The notes under the pieces: generated by a model
Seen by the model: the letters and a program-made list of their open reading frames with translations, nothing else
Databases searched by the model: none
Told to the model about the DNA's origin: nothing
Shown: in pieces, positions 53,898 to 63,948 of the stretch
How positions within the stretch are numbered: position 1 is the first letter of the stretch
How the letters are laid out: the number at the start of each line of letters is the position of its first letter
DNA from: Marinobacter sp. ELB17
Lineage (GTDB): Bacteria > Pseudomonadota > Gammaproteobacteria > Pseudomonadales > Oleiphilaceae
DNA: 64,000 nucleotides
Direction: 5' to 3'
NCBI RefSeq assembly: GCF_000169375.1
Contig: NZ_AAXY01000003.1
Span: 248,001-312,000, forward strand
Program-made: the position numbers and the translations under genes

Positions 53898-56793
53898 CAC
53901 TCGAATGCTCCTCAGCCGGTTTTGCAAAGTCCTGCTGGCGTTTGTCGAAGTCAACAAAGTTACGCTGCCAGTCAGATGGCTGGGACACTTTTTCTACCTG
54001 CACGGCGGTCACCTTGTATTCCGGGCAGTTGGTGGCCCAATCCGAGTTGTCGGTGGTGATTACGTTGGCACCACTGCCCGGGTGGTGGAAGGTGGTGAAG
54101 ACCACGCCCGGTAACATGCGGGTGCTAAGCTTCGCCCGCAGCACGGTGTGGCCTACGCGGCTGCTGATACCCAGCCAGTCGCCTTCTTTTACACCACGCA
54201 ATTCGGCATCACTGGGGTGCAGTTCCAGCAGGTCTTCCTCGTGCCAGTCGCTATTAGCGGTACGCCGGGTTTGTGCGCCTACGTTGTACTGCGACAATAT
54301 GCGCCCGGTGGTCAGCAGCAGCGGGAAGCGGCGGCTGGCGCGTTCTTCGGTGGCCAGGTATTCGGTCACTGCAAAGCGGCCCTTTCCAATGGGGAAGTCC
54401 AGAGTGTGCATGGTGGGCGTGCCATCCGGATGTTCATCATTACACGGCCACTGAATGCTGCCCAGCCGTTCCAGCTTGTCGTAATTCACGCCGGTGAATG
54501 ACGGCGTCAACAAGGCGATTTCGTCCATGATTTCAGACGGATGATTGTAATTCATCGGATAGCCCAGGGCATTCGATAAGGCCATGGTGACTTCCCAGTC
54601 TTCCATGCCGGCAATCGGCTCCATCACTTTGCGCACGCGATTGATGCGGCGCTCGGCGTTGGTAAAGGTGCCGTTCTTCTCCAGAAAGGTGGAACCCGGC
54701 AGCAACACGTGAGCAAACTTGGCGGTTTCGTTCAGGAAAATATCCTGCACAATCAGGCAGTCCAGTGCTTTTAAAGCGGCTTCCACATGGTGGGTGTTGG
54801 GGTCTGATTGGGCGATGTCTTCACCCTGCACATACAACGCCTTGAAGGTACCGGCGATGGCGGCGTCAAACATGTTGGGAATGCGCAGCCCGGGCTCGTG
54901 GTCAATTTCCACACCCCACACCGCCTTAAAGCGTTCTCTCACTTCCGGGTCACTTACGTGCTGGTAACCCGGCAATTCGTGGGGGAAAGACCCCATATCG
55001 CAGGAGCCCTGCACGTTGTTCTGGCCCCGCAGCGGGTTCACACCGCCGCCTTCGCGGCCGATGTTACCGGTGGCCAGCGCCAGGTTGGCTATGCCCATCA
55101 CCATAGTAGAGCCCTGGCTGTGCTCGGTAACGCCCAGGCCATAGTAAATCGCGCCATTTTCGGCTTCGGCGTAAATTCGCGCCGCTTCCCGAACCTTGGC
55201 AGCCGGTACGCCGGTAACTTCTTCCATGGCTTCCGGTGAGTTACGCGCCTCGGCAATAAAGGTGCGCCAGGCGTTGTAGGCTTCCGTATCGCAACGGCTG
55301 TTTATAAACTCTTTGTCTTCCAAGCCCTCGGTTATCACCACATGGGCCATAGCGTTTACCATGGCCACGTTAGTGCCGGGACGCAGCGGTAAGTGCAGAC
55401 CTTCGTCGGCATGGGGTGTTTTCAAAACGTCGATGCGGCGTGGATCAATCACCACCAGCTTGGCGCCCTGGCGCAAGCGCCGGCGCATCAGCGAACCAAA
55501 CACCGGGTGGGCGTCAGTGGGGTTGGCACCAATCACCACAATGGCGTTGGCTTTCATTACTGAATCAAACGTCTGGGTACCGGCGGATTCGCCCAACGTG
55601 GTTTTTAAGCCGTAACCGGTGGGGGAATGGCACACTCGCGCGCAGGTGTCGGTGTTGTTGTTGCCGAACGCCGCCCGCACCAGCTTTTGCACCAGATAGG
55701 TTTCTTCGTTGGTGCAGCGTGAAGAGGTAATGCCACCAATGCTTTCACGGCCGAACTCGGTCTGAATGCCTCTAAGCTTTTTGGCGGAAAACGCCAATGC
55801 TTCGTCCCAGGACACCACTTGCCACGGATCGTTTATTGATTCGCGAATCATCGGTTCTTTGATGCGATCTTTATGGGTGGCGTAGCCAAAAGCAAAACGG
55901 CCTTTCACACAAGAGTGGCCGTGGTTCGCCTCGCCGCCTTTGTAGGGCACCATGCGCACCACTTCTTCGCCTTTCATTTCGGCTTTGAACGAGCAACCCA
56001 CGCCACAGTAGGCGCAGGTGGTGATCACGCTGTGTTCCGGCTGACCGGCGTCGATCACGCTCTTTTCCATCAGCGTGGAGGTGGGGCAAGCTTGCACACA
56101 AGCGCCACAAGACACGCATTCGGAATCCATAAACGGCTCGTTCTGGCTGGCAGAGACGATTGAATCAAAACCGCGACCTTCGATGGTCAGCGCAAACGTG
56201 CCTTGCACTTCTTCACAGGCGCGCACGCAGCGTGAACACACGATGCACTTGCTGGGGTCGAAACTGAAATACGGGTTTGAATCGTCAATTTCTGCATCCA
56301 GATGGTTCTTACCATCAAAACCGTAACGCACTTCCCGCAGGCCCACAGCACCGGCCACGTCCTGCAATTCGCAGTCACCGTTGGCCGGACACGTCAGGCA
56401 GTCCAGCGGGTGGTCAGAGATGTACAGCTCCATGATATTGCGACGCAATTTTGCCAGCTTTCCGGTCTGGGTGGTCACGTCCATGCCTTCAGACACCGGC
56501 GTGGTGCACGAAGCCGGGTAGCCACGGCGACCTTCGATTTCTACCGCGCACAGGCGGCAAGAGCCAAAAGGCTCCAGGTTGTCAGAGGCGCACAGCTTTG
56601 GAATGTTGATGCCAGCCAGCGCCGCCGCCCGAAGTACCGAGGTGCCTTCGGGTACGGCTATCTCGCGACCGTCGATAGATACCGTCACCAGGTTTTCGGA
56701 AACCCTGGCCGGAGTACCAAAATCAAAATCGGGGTTCAGAATACTTTTACCGGCTTCGTAGCTTTGGGTGCCTGGGTCATAATAATTCAACAT
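53872..56793 (-). CDS. fdsA: NAD-dependent formate dehydrogenase alpha (catalytic) subunit
   Basis: A 973-residue molybdenum enzyme that oxidises formate to CO2. Residues 35-250 are the NuoG-like region with 2Fe-2S cysteines (C68, C79, C82, C96), C-x-x-C groups at C132 and C135, and two 4Fe-4S sites (C183-C193, C226-C236). The catalytic part has CAYCGVGC at 260-267 for the last 4Fe-4S, and C388 in CARVCHSPTGYG is the Mo ligand: a Cys, not selenocysteine. It should bind bis-MGD. It starts one base after the beta stop. Confidence 0.95.
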   Translation of the reverse strand: MLNYYDPGTQSYEAGKSILNPDFDFGTPARVSENLVTVSIDGREIAVPEGTSVLRAAALAGINIPKLCASDNLEPFGSCRLCAVEIEGRRGYPASCTTPVSEGMDVTTQTGKLAKLRRNIMELYISDHPLDCLTCPANGDCELQDVAGAVGLREVRYGFDGKNHLDAEIDDSNPYFSFDPSKCIVCSRCVRACEEVQGTFALTIEGRGFDSIVSASQNEPFMDSECVSCGACVQACPTSTLMEKSVIDAGQPEHSVITTCAYCGVGCSFKAEMKGEEVVRMVPYKGGEANHGHSCVKGRFAFGYATHKDRIKEPMIRESINDPWQVVSWDEALAFSAKKLRGIQTEFGRESIGGITSSRCTNEETYLVQKLVRAAFGNNNTDTCARVCHSPTGYGLKTTLGESAGTQTFDSVMKANAIVVIGANPTDAHPVFGSLMRRRLRQGAKLVVIDPRRIDVLKTPHADEGLHLPLRPGTNVAMVNAMAHVVITEGLEDKEFINSRCDTEAYNAWRTFIAEARNSPEAMEEVTGVPAAKVREAARIYAEAENGAIYYGLGVTEHSQGSTMVMGIANLALATGNIGREGGGVNPLRGQNNVQGSCDMGSFPHELPGYQHVSDPEVRERFKAVWGVEIDHEPGLRIPNMFDAAIAGTFKALYVQGEDIAQSDPNTHHVEAALKALDCLIVQDIFLNETAKFAHVLLPGSTFLEKNGTFTNAERRINRVRKVMEPIAGMEDWEVTMALSNALGYPMNYNHPSEIMDEIALLTPSFTGVNYDKLERLGSIQWPCNDEHPDGTPTMHTLDFPIGKGRFAVTEYLATEERASRRFPLLLTTGRILSQYNVGAQTRRTANSDWHEEDLLELHPSDAELRGVKEGDWLGISSRVGHTVLRAKLSTRMLPGVVFTTFHHPGSGANVITTDNSDWATNCPEYKVTAVQVEKVSQPSDWQRNFVDFDKRQQDFAKPAEEHSSDAHASALK

Positions 56794-56794
56794 G

Positions 56795-58354
56795 TCATGC
56801 CTCCACTGGGCGCGGGCTGGCCATCAAGTCTTCGGGAAAGTGTTTCATCACGCTTTGTACCGGGAAGGGCGTCATGCCGCCCATGGCACACAGAGAGCCG
56901 TCCACCATGGTTTCGCACAGTTCCTGCAGCAACACCAGGTTGTCATCGCGGTGTTCGCCGGCACGTATGCGGTCAATCACTTCCACGCCGCGCACTGAGC
57001 CAATTCGGCAAGGCGTGCACTTGCCACAGGATTCTACGGCACAGAACTCCATGGCAAAACGGGCCTGCTCGCCCATGTCCACTGTGTCATCAAACGCCAC
57101 TACACCGCCGTGGCCAATGCCTGCGCCCAATTTGGCGAAAGCTTCGTAATCCATGGGCGTATCCCACTGACTTTCCGGCAAATACGCCATTAACGGGCCG
57201 CCTACCTGCACCGCCCTCATGGGCCGGCCAGTAAAGGTACCGCCGCCAAAATCTTCCAGCACTTTGCGTAAACTTGCGCCGAAGGCCAGTTCAATCAGGC
57301 CTCCGTGTTTGATGTTGCCCGCCAGTTGAATGGGCAGGGTGCCCAAAGAGCGGCCCATGCCGTAGTCTGCATAGGCTTTGCCGCCGTGGGCCATGATGTA
57401 GGGCACGGCGGCCAGAGACAGCACGTTGTTCACGACTGTAGGCTGACCAAAAAGACCCTTTATGGCAGGTAGTGGCGGCTTTGAGCGAACCAGCCCGCGC
57501 TTGCCTTCCAGGCTTTCCAGCAGCGAGGTTTCTTCGCCGCAAATATACGCGCCGGCGCCCAAGCGAACTTCCAGACGGAAGCTACGGCCGTTACCGCAGA
57601 CGTTATCGCCCAAATAACCGAGTACTTCGGCTCTGCGGATGGCTTCGTCCAGCATCTTTTGCGACAGCAGGTATTCCGAGCGCACGTAAATAAAGCCCAG
57701 AGTGGCACCGACCGCCAAGCCGGCAATAGTCATGCCTTCTATCAGCATGTAGGGGTCGCACTCCATCACCAGGCGATCGGCGAAGGTACCGGAATCGCCC
57801 TCATCGGCGTTGCACACCACGTATTTCTGCTGGTTTTGGGGCTCGTCCAGCACGGTCTGCCATTTTATGCCGGCCGGGAAAGCGGCGCCGCCACGGCCGC
57901 GCAGGCCAGACGCTTTTACTTCATCCACAATGCCCTGAGTGGTCAGCGCAGCTGCTTTTTTCAGGCCGGCAAAACCGCCGTGGGCAATATAGTCTTCAAT
58001 ACAAATCGGGTCGGTAATACCAATGCGGGCAAACGTCAGGCGTTGTTGTTGTTGTAAGTACGAGTGCTGGGAAATGTCCCCCAGAAACAGCGGGTGTTCG
58101 GGGTTACCGTCAAACAAACCGGCGGCCACCAGCTCATCCACCTGCTCCGGTTCCACCGGACCATAAGCTACGCGGCCAAAAGGGGTTTGTACTTCCACCA
58201 AGGGTTCCAGCCAGAACAGACCACGGGAGCCGTTGCGTACCAGGTGAAGTTCAGTATTTTTCTGGGCTGCCGCCTGTTGAAGCTTCTGCACTACGCGGTC
58301 TGCGCCCAAAGATAAGGCGGTGGTATCGCAGGGCACATAAATTGTTGTTGTCAT
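56795..58354 (-). CDS. fdsB: NAD-dependent formate dehydrogenase beta subunit (NuoF-like)
   Basis: A 519-residue NuoF homologue. The N-terminal thioredoxin-like part is followed by FMN/NAD-binding GLRGRGGAAFPAGIKW and VVCNADEGDSGTFADR, and CGKCTPCRIG holds the 4Fe-4S cluster near residue 440. It passes electrons from formate to NAD+. It lies between the gamma and alpha genes. Confidence 0.94.
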   Translation of the reverse strand: MTTTIYVPCDTTALSLGADRVVQKLQQAAAQKNTELHLVRNGSRGLFWLEPLVEVQTPFGRVAYGPVEPEQVDELVAAGLFDGNPEHPLFLGDISQHSYLQQQQRLTFARIGITDPICIEDYIAHGGFAGLKKAAALTTQGIVDEVKASGLRGRGGAAFPAGIKWQTVLDEPQNQQKYVVCNADEGDSGTFADRLVMECDPYMLIEGMTIAGLAVGATLGFIYVRSEYLLSQKMLDEAIRRAEVLGYLGDNVCGNGRSFRLEVRLGAGAYICGEETSLLESLEGKRGLVRSKPPLPAIKGLFGQPTVVNNVLSLAAVPYIMAHGGKAYADYGMGRSLGTLPIQLAGNIKHGGLIELAFGASLRKVLEDFGGGTFTGRPMRAVQVGGPLMAYLPESQWDTPMDYEAFAKLGAGIGHGGVVAFDDTVDMGEQARFAMEFCAVESCGKCTPCRIGSVRGVEVIDRIRAGEHRDDNLVLLQELCETMVDGSLCAMGGMTPFPVQSVMKHFPEDLMASPRPVEA

Positions 58355-58371
58355 GGAGTTTGCTCCTGCCT

Positions 58372-58908
58372 TTATTTTAGCTGAAGAACAGACGTTGTCA
58401 GGGCGTCTACCAGCTGGTCGAATTTCTGCGGCGTCACGCGGCCGATAATGTCATTGTTCACACGAATAGACGGGCCACAGGCGCAGTTGCCCAGGCAATA
58501 CACCGGCACAAGAGTGAACTCGTTGTCGGCAGTGGTATCGTGATAGCCCACACTCAGGCGTTCCTGAACATGACGCTCAAGAGCGCGCCCGCCGCGAGCC
58601 TGGCAAGCTTCGGCACGGCATACCTCCAGCAGATTGCTGCCGGACGGGTGAGTGCGGAAATGGTGGTAAAAGCTGATGACACCGTGAATATCGGCGCGGG
58701 TCTGCTGCAACATTTCCGCAATAATGGGTACAGCGTCTTCCGGCACATAACCAACGCGGTCTTGTATAGCGTGCAGAATGGGTAAAAGCGCACCAGGTTT
58801 GTGCTGGAGGGCAGCGATTTCCTGGCGAATAATCTCAGGGCTCCAATCGCCTGCCACAGGCATGGACATAACCGCCGCCTTTGGGTCGGCTGTCTCTGAC
58901 ATATGCAT
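58372..58908 (-). CDS. fdsG: NAD-dependent formate dehydrogenase gamma subunit (NuoE-like)
   Basis: A 178-residue NuoE homologue with a 2Fe-2S site: VCRAEACQARGG and YCLGNCACGPSI supply four cysteines. It is the first gene of the fds operon; the ATG at 58908 has AGGA upstream. Confidence 0.93.
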   Translation of the reverse strand: MHMSETADPKAAVMSMPVAGDWSPEIIRQEIAALQHKPGALLPILHAIQDRVGYVPEDAVPIIAEMLQQTRADIHGVISFYHHFRTHPSGSNLLEVCRAEACQARGGRALERHVQERLSVGYHDTTADNEFTLVPVYCLGNCACGPSIRVNNDIIGRVTPQKFDQLVDALTTSVLQLK

Positions 58909-59003
58909 AATTGTTCCTACCTGTTTTTATTTTGGTACAGTAGTCGATCACTCAACAGTGCCTAAACTAGCACTCTGCCCTAACCTACGGAATATGAATA
59001 AAA

Positions 59004-60080
59004 TTGCATAACAAAAAACTGAATATCTCACCCGCCTGGATTTTCCGTACCGCCAACGGCGAACTGTTTGAGCCGGTGCTGTTCCGCCTGCTTGAAGGCA
59101 TTCGCGACACCGGTAAACTTACCGCAGCCGCTACAAAGGCCGGCATTTCCTATCGCCACGCCTGGAACCTGCTTAACCGTGGCGGCCATATTATTGGCTT
59201 GCCACTGGTCATCATGCGCAAAGGCCAAGGCTCCCAACTGTCCCCCCTGGGCGAAAAACTGCTGTGGGCAGAGCATCGGGTCGACGCGCGCTTAGGGCCG
59301 CAAATAGACAGCATGACTGCCGAGCTGAATGACCAGATTCAACAACTGCTGGCCAACACAAAACCAACGCTGCGCCTGCACGCCAGCCACGGTTATGCAG
59401 TGGCGCTGTTGCCCGAAGTGGCAGAACAGCTGAACATAAACCTTCAATATCGTAATCCTGCGGAAGCGATTTCCGCGCTCAATCGCGGTGAATGCGACAT
59501 CGCCAGCTTCCACCTGCCTACTTGTCCGCAGTTGGCTCGCCAAATTTTAAGCCACTACCGGGATTTACTCAGCGACGGCAGCCATCGACTGATTCGTTTT
59601 GTGACCAGACGCGAAGGCCTGATGCTGCGCAAAGGCGAACATCAACAGGTGCGCAGCCTGAAAGACTTCAGCGAATCCGGGTTGCGCTTTATCAGCCGCG
59701 ACCTGCATTCCGGTACCCGTATCCTGTTCAATCTGCTGCTAGAACAGCAAGGGTTAGATGCAAACAGTGTTAACCGCAGTGGCCAGCAGGAATTCACCCA
59801 CACCGCAGTGGCGGCGTTTGTGGCCTCCGGCATGGCCGATGTGGGCTTTGGTGTGCAGGCCGCAGCCGAACAGTTCGGCCTAGACTTTTTGGAACTGGCC
59901 TGCGAGCACTATCTGCTGATCTATCGTCCAGAGCACCTGTCGCAAAGCGCGCTTGACCACCTGATTGAGCTACTTCGTGCGCCCGAACTGCTTGAGCGCA
60001 TCGACAGCGTTCCAGGCTATCAGCCCGACCAGCCCGGCCAGATTGCCGGCTTTGACGAGCTGATCGCTTCCGACCAATAA
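59004..60080 (+). CDS. fdsR: ModE-like HTH / periplasmic-binding-like regulator of the formate genes (FdsR-type)
   Basis: A 358-residue protein. Residues about 10-95 are a ModE/LysR-like winged helix (LFRLLEGIRDTGKLTAAATKAGISYRHAWNLL). Residues 120-345 are a periplasmic-binding-protein-like sensor domain (LRLHASHGYAVALLPEVAEQL... NRGECDIASFHLP). Being divergent from fdsGBACD, it likely controls that operon in response to molybdate or formate. The start is a TTG (59004); an upstream ATG is closed by a stop, which leaves TTG as the best choice. Confidence 0.78.
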   Translation: MHNKKLNISPAWIFRTANGELFEPVLFRLLEGIRDTGKLTAAATKAGISYRHAWNLLNRGGHIIGLPLVIMRKGQGSQLSPLGEKLLWAEHRVDARLGPQIDSMTAELNDQIQQLLANTKPTLRLHASHGYAVALLPEVAEQLNINLQYRNPAEAISALNRGECDIASFHLPTCPQLARQILSHYRDLLSDGSHRLIRFVTRREGLMLRKGEHQQVRSLKDFSESGLRFISRDLHSGTRILFNLLLEQQGLDANSVNRSGQQEFTHTAVAAFVASGMADVGFGVQAAAEQFGLDFLELACEHYLLIYRPEHLSQSALDHLIELLRAPELLERIDSVPGYQPDQPGQIAGFDELIASDQ

Positions 60081-60104
60081 CCTGGAACCGGCCGGCCCTG
60101 CTCG

Positions 60105-61769
60105 TTAAAACAACGCCGCCGCTTTGGCCAGAGCAATGTACAGGCCGATCAGGAACGGTATACCCACCGCCATCCAAGCCAGCACACCGGTAATCCCGAA
60201 AGCTCCGCGGGCGGCGGTTTGGGAGTGAGACGATACACCGCTGTCGCGCTGCAACCTACGCTCGCCTTCCAGCTCTGCGTCGGTCATGTGCAGTGAATGG
60301 TCTACCGGCTTGATCAAGCTGTTACAGATCAGACCCACTACCAGCAACCCCGCCATAATGTACAGCGTGCGGTCGTACACCAGCGCAGGCTCTATTCCAG
60401 CCTCTAGCTGCACCTCGCGAATCAACGCGATAATCACCGGCCCAACAAGCCCTGCTGCCGTCCAGGCGGTTAACAGCCGGCCATGAATCGCACCCACCAT
60501 TTGAGTGCCAAAAATATCGGCCAGATACGCGGGTACCGTGGCGAAACCACCGCCATACATACTCAAGATCACGCAAATGGAAATGACGAACATGCCCGCC
60601 ATACCCAGGTGTCCCCAGGTGGGCAACAGGCAGTACATGGCAATGCCGAGAACAAAGAAGACGAGATAGGTGTTTTTGCGACCAAGCTTGTCCGACAGCG
60701 ATGCCCAGAACAGGCGACCAACGCTATTAAACAGACTGATCAGGCCAACCAGCCCGGCAGCTGCTGCCACAACGGCTGTTTTCTGCGCGGCAGTGAGCGC
60801 CACTGCAGAGTCTTTAATGCCCACAAGAGCGCCGCCGAAAACATCCTGCAGCATGGGGCTGGCCATGGAAATCACCGCAATACCCGCTGTTACGTTCAGA
60901 AACAGCACGCTCCAGATCATCCAGAACTGATGGGTTTTCCAGGCTTTGCTGAGGTGTACATGGCCGTGAGTGATCATGGCATTGGCTTGTTTACCCTGGG
61001 GTGGCTCCCAACCCGTTGGCTTCCAACCATTGGGTGGCACGCGAAAGCCCAGAGCGCCGGCCATCATCACAAAAAAGTAGATGATGCCCATCACCATCAA
61101 CGTGCTGGCAACACCCTTGCCACTGTCCGCAGAAAAATAGCCCATCAGCCAAACCGCCAGTGGAGCACCCACCATGGCACCACCGCCATAACCCATAATT
61201 GCAAAGCCGGTCGCCATGCCGCGGCGGTCGGGAAACCATTTAATCAGCGTAGACACCGGAGTGATGTAACCCAAACCCTGGCCAATACCACCCAGCACAC
61301 CGCAGCCCAGATACAGCAACCAAAGCTGATGGGTCATCACACCTACGCCGCCCAGAATCATGCCTCCGCCCCAGCATACCGCTGCGATGGCGCCGGCTTT
61401 ACGCGGGCCGGCGTGTTCCAGCCAGGCACCCCACACCGCGGCCGAAATGCCCAGCATGGCTATAAAAATACCGAAGGTGTAAGTCACGTGGCTGACAGCC
61501 CAGTTGCAGGACGTAGTCGTCATTGCCTGAAGTATGCCGATATCGGCGCAGGCCACAGGGTCTGCAGCCGTCACCAAATTGGCCATAGGCAGCCAAAACA
61601 CCGAAAAGCCATAGGCCATGCCGATGCAAAGATGAATCGCTAGCGCCGCAGTGGGCACCAGCCAACGATTGAAATTGGGGCCTGCAACCGTGTTTTCACG
61701 GTCAAAAAAAACGGGTTTGGAGCGCGCCTCGTCGCCGTTTTGTAAACGGTCTTGTGCTATGCCGTCCAT
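60105..61769 (-). CDS. MFS transporter, oxalate/formate antiporter (OFA) family
   Basis: A 554-residue twelve-helix transporter. The opening helix (ALAIHLCIGMAYGFSVFWLP) and TPVSTLIKWFPDRRGMATGFAIMGYGGGAM are typical of OFA proteins. It may take up formate or a related carboxylate and supply the formate dehydrogenase. The start at 61769 has AGAGGTG upstream. A long palindrome lies about 65-100 bases upstream. Confidence 0.85.
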   Translation of the reverse strand: MDGIAQDRLQNGDEARSKPVFFDRENTVAGPNFNRWLVPTAALAIHLCIGMAYGFSVFWLPMANLVTAADPVACADIGILQAMTTTSCNWAVSHVTYTFGIFIAMLGISAAVWGAWLEHAGPRKAGAIAAVCWGGGMILGGVGVMTHQLWLLYLGCGVLGGIGQGLGYITPVSTLIKWFPDRRGMATGFAIMGYGGGAMVGAPLAVWLMGYFSADSGKGVASTLMVMGIIYFFVMMAGALGFRVPPNGWKPTGWEPPQGKQANAMITHGHVHLSKAWKTHQFWMIWSVLFLNVTAGIAVISMASPMLQDVFGGALVGIKDSAVALTAAQKTAVVAAAAGLVGLISLFNSVGRLFWASLSDKLGRKNTYLVFFVLGIAMYCLLPTWGHLGMAGMFVISICVILSMYGGGFATVPAYLADIFGTQMVGAIHGRLLTAWTAAGLVGPVIIALIREVQLEAGIEPALVYDRTLYIMAGLLVVGLICNSLIKPVDHSLHMTDAELEGERRLQRDSGVSSHSQTAARGAFGITGVLAWMAVGIPFLIGLYIALAKAAALF

Positions 61770-62181
61770 CAATCACCTCTATTTTGTTGTTGTCATTTTG
61801 TTATTTTTCACAGCTTAAAACTGATCACCCAGCAGTAATATATGCACACGTAGACATATATTACTGACTGATAAGTAAGCGGGGCTGAGTATTAATGTGA
61901 TTATTTAGATAGTCAAACAACAAATAGGCATTTAACGTATGAATTTTTATGCATATATACACCTCTCGGCAACCTTCCTTTAGCACCCAACAACAACGCC
62001 TGCACGCAGTCTGCTACAACGGAGGCGCAGATGATTGAACCCAGCCGGCAAAGCCTGCGACATACCCGGCGCAACCCGCTTCAACTCTACTTGTTAACCG
62101 TGCCGGCTATGGGCAGACTTACAGCAGGCCAACGCGACCCTGTTGCTTAGCCTTGCTTGCCATTCTTGATGTGGAGTTGTG
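61770..62181. other. Intergenic region between divergent OFA transporter and K+/H+ antiporter
   Basis: Apart from the dyad at 61833-61866 I see nothing coding. AT-rich sequence at 61890-61970 should carry promoters. GGAG before the antiporter start at 62182 is the other clear signal. Confidence 0.5.
61833..61866. promoter_or_regulatory. Perfect 12-base dyad upstream of the OFA transporter
   Basis: CAGTAATATATG (61833-61844) and CATATATTACTG (61855-61866) are exact inverted repeats around a 10-base spacer. The pattern, AT-rich arms in a dyad, is like a homodimer operator and faintly like ModE sites (TATAT...ATATA). It lies about 65 bases before the OFA ATG. It could be bound by the ModE-like regulator at 59004, but I found no matching copy before fdsG. 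Confidence 0.6.
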
Positions 62182-63948
62182 ATGGACCCGATGCTCACCC
62201 TAGTGGGTGCCCTGATGCTGGTTATCAGCATTGTTTTAAGCCCGCTGTCTAGCCGGGTGGGCATGCCTGTGCTGCTGATTTTTCTAGTGGTCGGCATGAT
62301 GATGGGCGAAGACGGGCCAGGCGGCATACGTTTTGATGATTACCAGCTGGCGTTTCTGATCGCCAATCTGGCCCTGGGCGTTATTCTGCTAGACGGTGGT
62401 ATGCGCACCCGTGCTGAAACCTTCCGTGTTGGCCTGCGCCCTGCTCTGGTATTGGCTACCCTCGGTGTTTTTCTAACCGCTGCCGGCGCAGCCGTAGTCG
62501 CCTGGTGGGTGTTTGATTTGCACTGGATGCTGGCGCTACTGATTGGCGCCATTATCTCGTCTACCGATGCTGCAGTGGTGTTCTCGATGCTGCAAGGCAG
62601 CGGCATTCATCTTAACGAGCGTGTCAGCGCCACGTTGGAAATCGAGTCTGGCAGCAACGACCCCATGGCCATTTTCCTGACGTTGCTGATGGTCACGCTG
62701 ATTGGCAACGCAGGTGAGAACAACGTTGGCCCCGCCCTGCGGTTACTGGTGGAACAGTTTGGCATTGGCAGCATTGCCGGATTAATCGGTGGCGTCGCCG
62801 TCGTCGCGTTGGCCAATCGGATGCGCCTGGCGCCGCCGCTTTACCCACTGCTGGTAGCCGCCGGTGGTATTGCGGTATTTTCCGCCACCAACGCTTTGGG
62901 CGGCAGTGGCTTTTTGGCGATTTACCTGACCGGTGTGGTGATTGGTAACCGGCCTGTACGAATGATGCCGATGATTCTGCAGGTGCACGACGGTCTGGCC
63001 TGGCTGGCGCAGCTGTGCCTGTTTCTTATGCTTGGGCTTTTGGTGGCCCCGTCGGAGTTACTGCCTCTGGCGGGCGGAGGCCTGATATTGGCGCTGGCAC
63101 TCATTTTCGTGATTCGGCCGCTGACCGTAATGGCCACACTCTGGCCATTTGGCTTCAACCGCCGTGAGCTGGGTTTTATCAGCTGGGTAGGCCTGCGCGG
63201 TGCGGTGCCTATTGTGCTGGCATTGTTCCCCATTATTGCCGGCCTGCCAGACGCGCAACTGGTGTTCCACGCCGCCTTTTTTATCGTGCTGGTGTCATTG
63301 CTGGTTCAGGGCACCACCATGGCACCTTTGGCGCGCTGGCTGAAACTGGAAGTACCCGCCGACAACGCCCCGTTTCGCCGTTTTCCGCTAGACGCTCCGG
63401 CCGCCGGCGATCATGAACTAATGCTGTTCCCACTGCGGGGCAAAAACTGGGAACTGCCGCGGCGCCTGGACCAGCTCAAGCTTCCAGATAACACAGCGGT
63501 GGCCGGCGTATTCCGAAACCAATTGTGCCTACAGTCACAAGCCGATCTTGAAGTGATTCAGGGCGACGTTATCGCCGTATTTTCCACGCCAGGCGTTTTA
63601 CCGGAGCTGAACAAATCCCTCAGCGGTGCCTACACTTCCAGCCACTTGGCCGAACGTGCGTTCTTTGGCGACTTTGTGCTGAACGGCGACGCTCTGCTGG
63701 GCGATGTAGAGCAGGTTTACGGCATTGAATTTGATGAACTGCCGCCAGACTTGTCACTCGCTGAATGCTTTGCCCAACGTACTAAGGGCCGCCCGGTTAT
63801 TGGCGACCTGGTAGCTCTGGGGCCGGTTACGCTGGTGGTGCGTTCAATGAACGGCGACACCGTTGCCAAGGTAGGCCTGAAAATGGACGCCCAGCAAAAC
63901 GCAGCCGAGGCAAAACATAACAACACCAAAGATGACAAAACCCATTAA
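62182..63948 (+). CDS. K+/H+ (or Na+/H+) antiporter, CvrA/NhaP2 type
   Basis: A 588-residue protein. About 12-13 helices of the CPA1 exchanger fold; ISSTDAAVVFSML and LEIESGSNDPMAIFLT hold the exchange Asp residues. The cytoplasmic C-terminal part has a TrkA-C-like domain (DNTAVAGVFRNQLCLQSQADLEVIQGDVIAVFSTP) and a CorC-like ending. It helps adjust cell K+ or pH. GGAG precedes ATG 62182; the reading frame also opens at a GTG one codon earlier. Confidence 0.86.
   Translation: MDPMLTLVGALMLVISIVLSPLSSRVGMPVLLIFLVVGMMMGEDGPGGIRFDDYQLAFLIANLALGVILLDGGMRTRAETFRVGLRPALVLATLGVFLTAAGAAVVAWWVFDLHWMLALLIGAIISSTDAAVVFSMLQGSGIHLNERVSATLEIESGSNDPMAIFLTLLMVTLIGNAGENNVGPALRLLVEQFGIGSIAGLIGGVAVVALANRMRLAPPLYPLLVAAGGIAVFSATNALGGSGFLAIYLTGVVIGNRPVRMMPMILQVHDGLAWLAQLCLFLMLGLLVAPSELLPLAGGGLILALALIFVIRPLTVMATLWPFGFNRRELGFISWVGLRGAVPIVLALFPIIAGLPDAQLVFHAAFFIVLVSLLVQGTTMAPLARWLKLEVPADNAPFRRFPLDAPAAGDHELMLFPLRGKNWELPRRLDQLKLPDNTAVAGVFRNQLCLQSQADLEVIQGDVIAVFSTPGVLPELNKSLSGAYTSSHLAERAFFGDFVLNGDALLGDVEQVYGIEFDELPPDLSLAECFAQRTKGRPVIGDLVALGPVTLVVRSMNGDTVAKVGLKMDAQQNAAEAKHNNTKDDKTH

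Noticed and set aside
55620..55660. Possible selenocysteine in the formate dehydrogenase
   Set aside because: The Mo ligand position reads as an ordinary Cys (C388) with no TGA.
60483..61643. A 386-residue His/Gln-rich plus-strand frame in the OFA transporter
   Set aside because: Antisense shadow caused by codon bias.
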